Assembly: GCA_002049455.2 (NCBI GenBank)
Contig: KV918912.1
Coordinates: 113,307-177,306 of the forward strand
DNA from: Porphyra umbilicalis
Taxonomy: Eukaryota > Rhodophyta > Bangiophyceae > Bangiales > Bangiaceae
DNA: 64,000 bases
Direction: 5' to 3'
This document shows, one piece after another, positions 61,039 through 64,000 of the stretch (position 1 is its first letter; each line of letters opens with the position of its first letter). A program made the position numbers and the translations under genes. The notes beneath the pieces are model-generated. The model made no database searches, was not told the DNA's origin, and saw only the letters and a list, made by a program, of their open reading frames with translations.

Positions 61039-61860
61039 GTGGAGACGGCCTCCTCGGCGGCTATCCCCGACACGCTGCCCCCGCCGGCGCAAGCGGCCCC
61101 GAGAGCGGCGCCAAGCGCCTCCGCCCGATCGGCGACTCCGGCACCCCGGTGGGCCACCTCGCTTGCCGGCGACGTCCACGCAGGCAATCACTTGTCCGAT
61201 AGCGATGCGGACCCGAAGGCCACGGGGGAGCCAGCTGCATCCATGGCGGAGTTCCGCGAGTCGATCGTGGGCGAGGCGGGCCGGCGCCCACGGCGCGATC
61301 AGCGGCTGGAGCGAATCACGGACCCCTGGTTCGTCCCCTTGTTCAAGACGGACGCGTGCCGCCTGTTTGACCGCACGCCTGGGTTCTCGCGTACCCAGCG
61401 TGCACAGCAGCGGTACAACCGGCGGGTCCTCAAGGAGATGATGTTGACGGAAGACCGGCGTTGGGACGCGAAGGATTGCGTGAACGTGATCAAATATATG
61501 CGGCAGCTCAAGAACTCTTGCGACGCCCTCGGCGTGGCGAAGGGGGCCGCGGTTTACCTGCTGCAGTGGCTGATCTCCAAGACCGTCATGGTGGCCATCC
61601 GCCGCGTGGTGCCCATGGGCAGCGACACGGCGGCGGTTGCCGCCCAGCCCAAGTTCGAGCACATCATACGGGAGCTGTTGGAGGAGAACTTGAACGAGGA
61701 CGTCCTCTCCGACCGCTTCCGGGAGCTGCATTACGCGAAGCAGGACGCCTGGAAAACCGAAGGGCAGTTTGGCGACCGTATCGTGGCGTTGAACGCCGCC
61801 CTCGGGGCACTCCTGGACGGCACGGAGCTTAATGCGGTCCTGGTGCAGGGCGTGGGGTAG
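61039..61860 (+). CDS. Gypsy B2 gag core
   Basis: 273 codons, helical and charged from residue about 90: ERITDPWFVPLFKTDACRLF, AKDCVNVIKYMRQLKNSCDA, VYLLQWLISKTVMVAIRRVV, FEHIIRELLEENLNEDVLSD. The layout resembles retrotransposon gag. The TAG at 61858 interrupts, since the phase stays open afterwards (SLWTAARQYNTARWAF) to about 62037. No zinc knuckle before the next LTR. Identification rests on context as much as on sequence. Confidence 0.6.
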   Translation: METASSAAIPDTLPPPAQAAPRAAPSASARSATPAPRWATSLAGDVHAGNHLSDSDADPKATGEPAASMAEFRESIVGEAGRRPRRDQRLERITDPWFVPLFKTDACRLFDRTPGFSRTQRAQQRYNRRVLKEMMLTEDRRWDAKDCVNVIKYMRQLKNSCDALGVAKGAAVYLLQWLISKTVMVAIRRVVPMGSDTAAVAAQPKFEHIIRELLEENLNEDVLSDRFRELHYAKQDAWKTEGQFGDRIVALNAALGALLDGTELNAVLVQGVG

Positions 61861-62342
61861 TCCCTCTGGACCGCAGCGCGGCAGTACAATACGGCACGTT
61901 GGGCGTTCACCAAGCTCAAAGCCCACCTCGACAGGGAGGGCAAGTCGTCGCGCGCCCTGCACGGGACCAAGCTGGCGCTCAAACCGCCGGCCCGGAACCG
62001 GTTGTCGCTGACGCCACGTAGCAAGGCCCCCGCATGAAAGGCGCTCGGGGGCGCCGCCCCGGTGAACGGAGACGTCGCCACGGTAGCCGCGGCCGCCACG
62101 TCCTGGGACTGGCACGCGGCGCAAGCCGCCCTCGCAGCGGCCGAGGTGGGGGACTCGCACGTTCTCCTAGCCGGTCAGACCGAGCCAGCCTCAGCTGCGT
62201 GGCGACCAACCCCTGGTCCACGGACGGGCTAACGGCATACGACGGAGTTTGCGTCCCCGCTGACACGCGGGCTCGGGCCGGCCGCGTCCGGCGCTGCGGG
62301 GAGCCGGTTGGCGACGGGGGTCCCATTTACCGGGCGCCTTGA

Positions 62343-62991
62343 TGTAGAACTACGGGGCCCCCTTTGCGCCAGGGGGTCGCCGCGAGGACGTCGGCGACGG
62401 CGCGGGACGCGGTCCCCGACGCGAGGTGGCGACGCCAGCGGCGGTGGTGGCCGACGGGTTGGCGACGCGGGATGGCGGGGCGAGAGAACGGCCCCGCTGC
62501 CCGGCTCGGGCCACCTGAGGGAGCGTATCCGATCTGCCGCGCCCGGCACGCGGGCCCCGCGGGAGGCCGGGTCGGCGCGCCCGAGCGGGCGCTGGCGCGC
62601 CCGAGAGGGCGCGGCAGGCGACGGCCGACCGGGCGCCACGCGGCGGGTGCAGCGCGTTTCGCGCGGGACGGTTTCTCCCCCTCGTCTGTAATGATCGCCT
62701 CGGGGGACTTGACATGCATGGAGGGAATTATCTGCATTGGTTGGTGACGGCCCGGGTCAATTCCCATTTGGGGAAATTGGGCCCGGGCGACGGTTTCCGC
62801 CCTTTTAGGACGAAGGGCGACGACGGTGGGAGGCACCGTCGTCGCCGGCAAGTGAACCGTGTCTTGACGTCTTGGCGTTTCGATCGGCCCGACTTCCCGG
62901 ACCTCGAGTCCCATAGCGGGTGTCGCGCGAGCGGCTAGGACGGCCGTTACTTCCCTCCTTCTGAGGTAACCCCCTAGATTGTGCTACTACA
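62343..62991 (+). repeat. 5' LTR of gypsy C2
   Basis: 649 bp, TGTAGAACTAC...TGCTACTACA. Perfect hairpin at 62816-62846. Close to the solo LTR in copia A1 along its whole length. Confidence 0.88.
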
Positions 62992-62992
62992 G

Positions 62993-63012
62993 TTGGCGCT
63001 CCGGGTGAGACT
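62993..63012 (+). promoter_or_regulatory. Gypsy C2 primer-binding site
   Basis: TTGGCGCTCCGGGTGAGACT right after the LTR. The reverse complement ends ...CACCCGGAGCGCCA and includes GAGTCTCACC, as expected for the T arm, acceptor stem and CCA of a tRNA. The B2 PBS differs by one base (CTTCGGG). The tRNA species is not assigned. Confidence 0.75.
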
Positions 63013-63139
63013 CGCGGTACGCACGCCGTGCGTGTCGCGGATCGACACCTTTTTCGGTACCAAGAATCGGGGGACCCTCGTTGGTTGTCGTGCGGTGCGG
63101 TGACAGAGGACATCCGATCGATACGCGGGCCCCGCTTCC

Positions 63140-63574
63140 ATGGCTCGCGGATCTTCCTCATCTTCCCCGCTTGACGGGGGCGCTCCTCCGTTTGAGATGC
63201 CTGGCACTAGCCGGGTGACGGACGCGCCACCGGCGGCAGACCCCGGGGAAACACCGGCCTTGGGCGCCGTGGCCCCCGTTGGGGGTGGAACGGCGGTCCC
63301 GGTTGGCGGCGGCGGTACGGTGGCGGGTGAGTTGAACTCCCCGCCCGAGGACCCCGGCCGCACGCCGACCACCGGGGCTCGTCCTCCTCCCGGCGCGGGA
63401 CGGACGTCCACGCTGATGGTGCCCCAGGCAGGGGGTGCGGGGGTTCACCCTTCCCCCCTGGACGGGCAGCGCCTGGAAGGGGCGCCGCCCTTTGGCCTTT
63501 CCCGAGTGGACGCGGTGGGCGGTTCATCGGGAACTTTAGTTGGCGGGACCCCCGTAGGCCGGGGGCCACGTTGA
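63140..63574 (+). CDS. Gypsy C2 gag-leader ORF
   Basis: 144 codons of Gly/Pro/Ala-rich low-complexity protein starting MARGSSSSSPLDGGAPPFEM, ending TGA 63572-63574. The phase continues immediately in the next ORF, so the stop probably interrupts one longer gag frame. Confidence 0.5.
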   Translation: MARGSSSSSPLDGGAPPFEMPGTSRVTDAPPAADPGETPALGAVAPVGGGTAVPVGGGGTVAGELNSPPEDPGRTPTTGARPPPGAGRTSTLMVPQAGGAGVHPSPLDGQRLEGAPPFGLSRVDAVGGSSGTLVGGTPVGRGPR

Positions 63575-63577
63575 CCA

Positions 63578-64000
63578 ATGGACGCGCTGTCGCTGGAGGA
63601 GGACGAGCGGCAACGCCTGGAGTTTCAGCGAGCGTTCGGGGTCACCCCGGAAAATGTAGACCGGGCCTGGTGGCAGAGGACCACCCGGAACCACTGGTCC
63701 CTGGACGCGCCGTCCGGGGCGGGCGGGTCGGGGCCCAGCCTGCAGGGGGTCGGCGGAGCCGCGGCCCCAGGACCACCTCGGTCGGTGGCCGACCCCGGGC
63801 ACCTGCGCCAATTGGCTCAGGTGTTCCGCGACGCCGAGGAGAAAGCGTCGACCGCGGCATCGGACGGGACCCCGGTCCCGCGGCGAGGCGCGGCCGTGGC
63901 CCTGGCCCTGGCGGCGGCCCAGGGCCATTCCCCTGAGACCGCGAGCGCGGGTGGACCGGCACTCCCGGAACCCGGGTCAGGCACGTCCAGGGAGCGTACC
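63578..64000 (+). CDS. Gypsy C2 gag continuation, open at window end
   Basis: 141 codons in the same phase, three bases after the previous stop: MDALSLEEDERQRLEFQRAF, then TPENVDRAWWQRTTRNHWSL, a Gly/Pro linker and LRQLAQVFRDAEEKASTA. It continues beyond the window. Acidic helical start; gag by position only. Confidence 0.5.
   Translation, partial: MDALSLEEDERQRLEFQRAFGVTPENVDRAWWQRTTRNHWSLDAPSGAGGSGPSLQGVGGAAAPGPPRSVADPGHLRQLAQVFRDAEEKASTAASDGTPVPRRGAAVALALAAAQGHSPETASAGGPALPEPGSGTSRERT

Larger units (their letters stand above)
59643..62342 (+). mobile_element. Gypsy B2: 5' LTR plus gag, truncated
   Basis: LTR 59643-60209, PBS, two gag frames, then abrupt passage into the LTR of C2 at 62343. 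No pol and no 3' LTR. The LTR shares the hairpin and neighbouring blocks with family C but is clearly a different subfamily. Confidence 0.78.
62343..64000 (+). mobile_element. Gypsy C2, runs off the window
   Basis: 5' LTR 62343-62991, PBS at 62993, gag-leader frames to the window end. Same LTR family as the solo LTR at 11257-11895. Confidence 0.8.

Overview
This window reads as nuclear DNA from a GC-rich eukaryote whose intergenic space is almost entirely retrotransposons and DNA transposons. Evidence: Ty1/copia and Ty3/gypsy polyproteins, paired LTRs with target-site duplications (TSDs), hAT-type and TA-flanked non-autonomous elements, GTACGT-type splice donors, and an organelle-type seryl-tRNA synthetase with an N-terminal extension. 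Nothing is laid out like a bacterial operon. My best guess for the host is a bangiophyte red alga of the Porphyra/Pyropia kind, based on GC content, element types and the organellar synthetase. This is inference and only moderately confident.

Layout. 1-2.1 kb: a 21-bp minisatellite and low-complexity DNA. 2.1-5.5 kb: pieces of a CACTA/Plavaka-like transposase with introns. 5.5-7.5 kb: G-rich DNA with no recognised gene. 7.5-14.1 kb: copia element A1 (minus strand), broken by a 956-bp hAT-like element and a 639-bp solo gypsy LTR. 14.1-17.7 kb: hairpins, C-rich DNA and a gypsy LTR fragment. 17.7-19.4 kb: a SANT/NAM-associated-like gene (minus), split by a 399-bp TIR element and cut by element D. 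19.4-29.8 kb: a young, nearly intact chromodomain gypsy element D (768-bp LTRs, TSD ACCCC) carrying an unexplained 735-codon antisense ORF. 29.8-33.9 kb: GC-rich DNA dense in GCGGCCGC, with a 60-bp tandem repeat. 34.1-43.1 kb: decayed copia-like element E, split by copia element A2 (36820-41772, TSD AAACC). 43.2-47.4 kb: truncated copia element B, itself split by a 1,509-bp hAT-like element. 47.3-48.9 kb: seryl-tRNA synthetase. 49.3-49.7 kb: the start of a type I phosphodiesterase/alkaline-phosphatase-family gene, cut off by copia element A3 (minus, to 53792). 54.5-59.6 kb: a decayed chromodomain gypsy element F (minus) with two hAT MITEs and a third hAT-like element. 59.6-64 kb: two gypsy elements (B2, C2) in a row, each with a 5' LTR, a primer-binding site (PBS) and gag.

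The only cellular genes I can name are the synthetase and the broken phosphodiesterase start. The SANT-like gene may be cellular or transposon-derived. The most interesting observations are the large antisense ORF convergent with pol in gypsy D, an apparent -1 frameshift site between protease and RT in D, the half-tRNA-iMet type PBS in both copia families, and a copia lineage (A2/A3) whose copies share four stop codons and the same catalytic RT substitution, which points to spread in trans.
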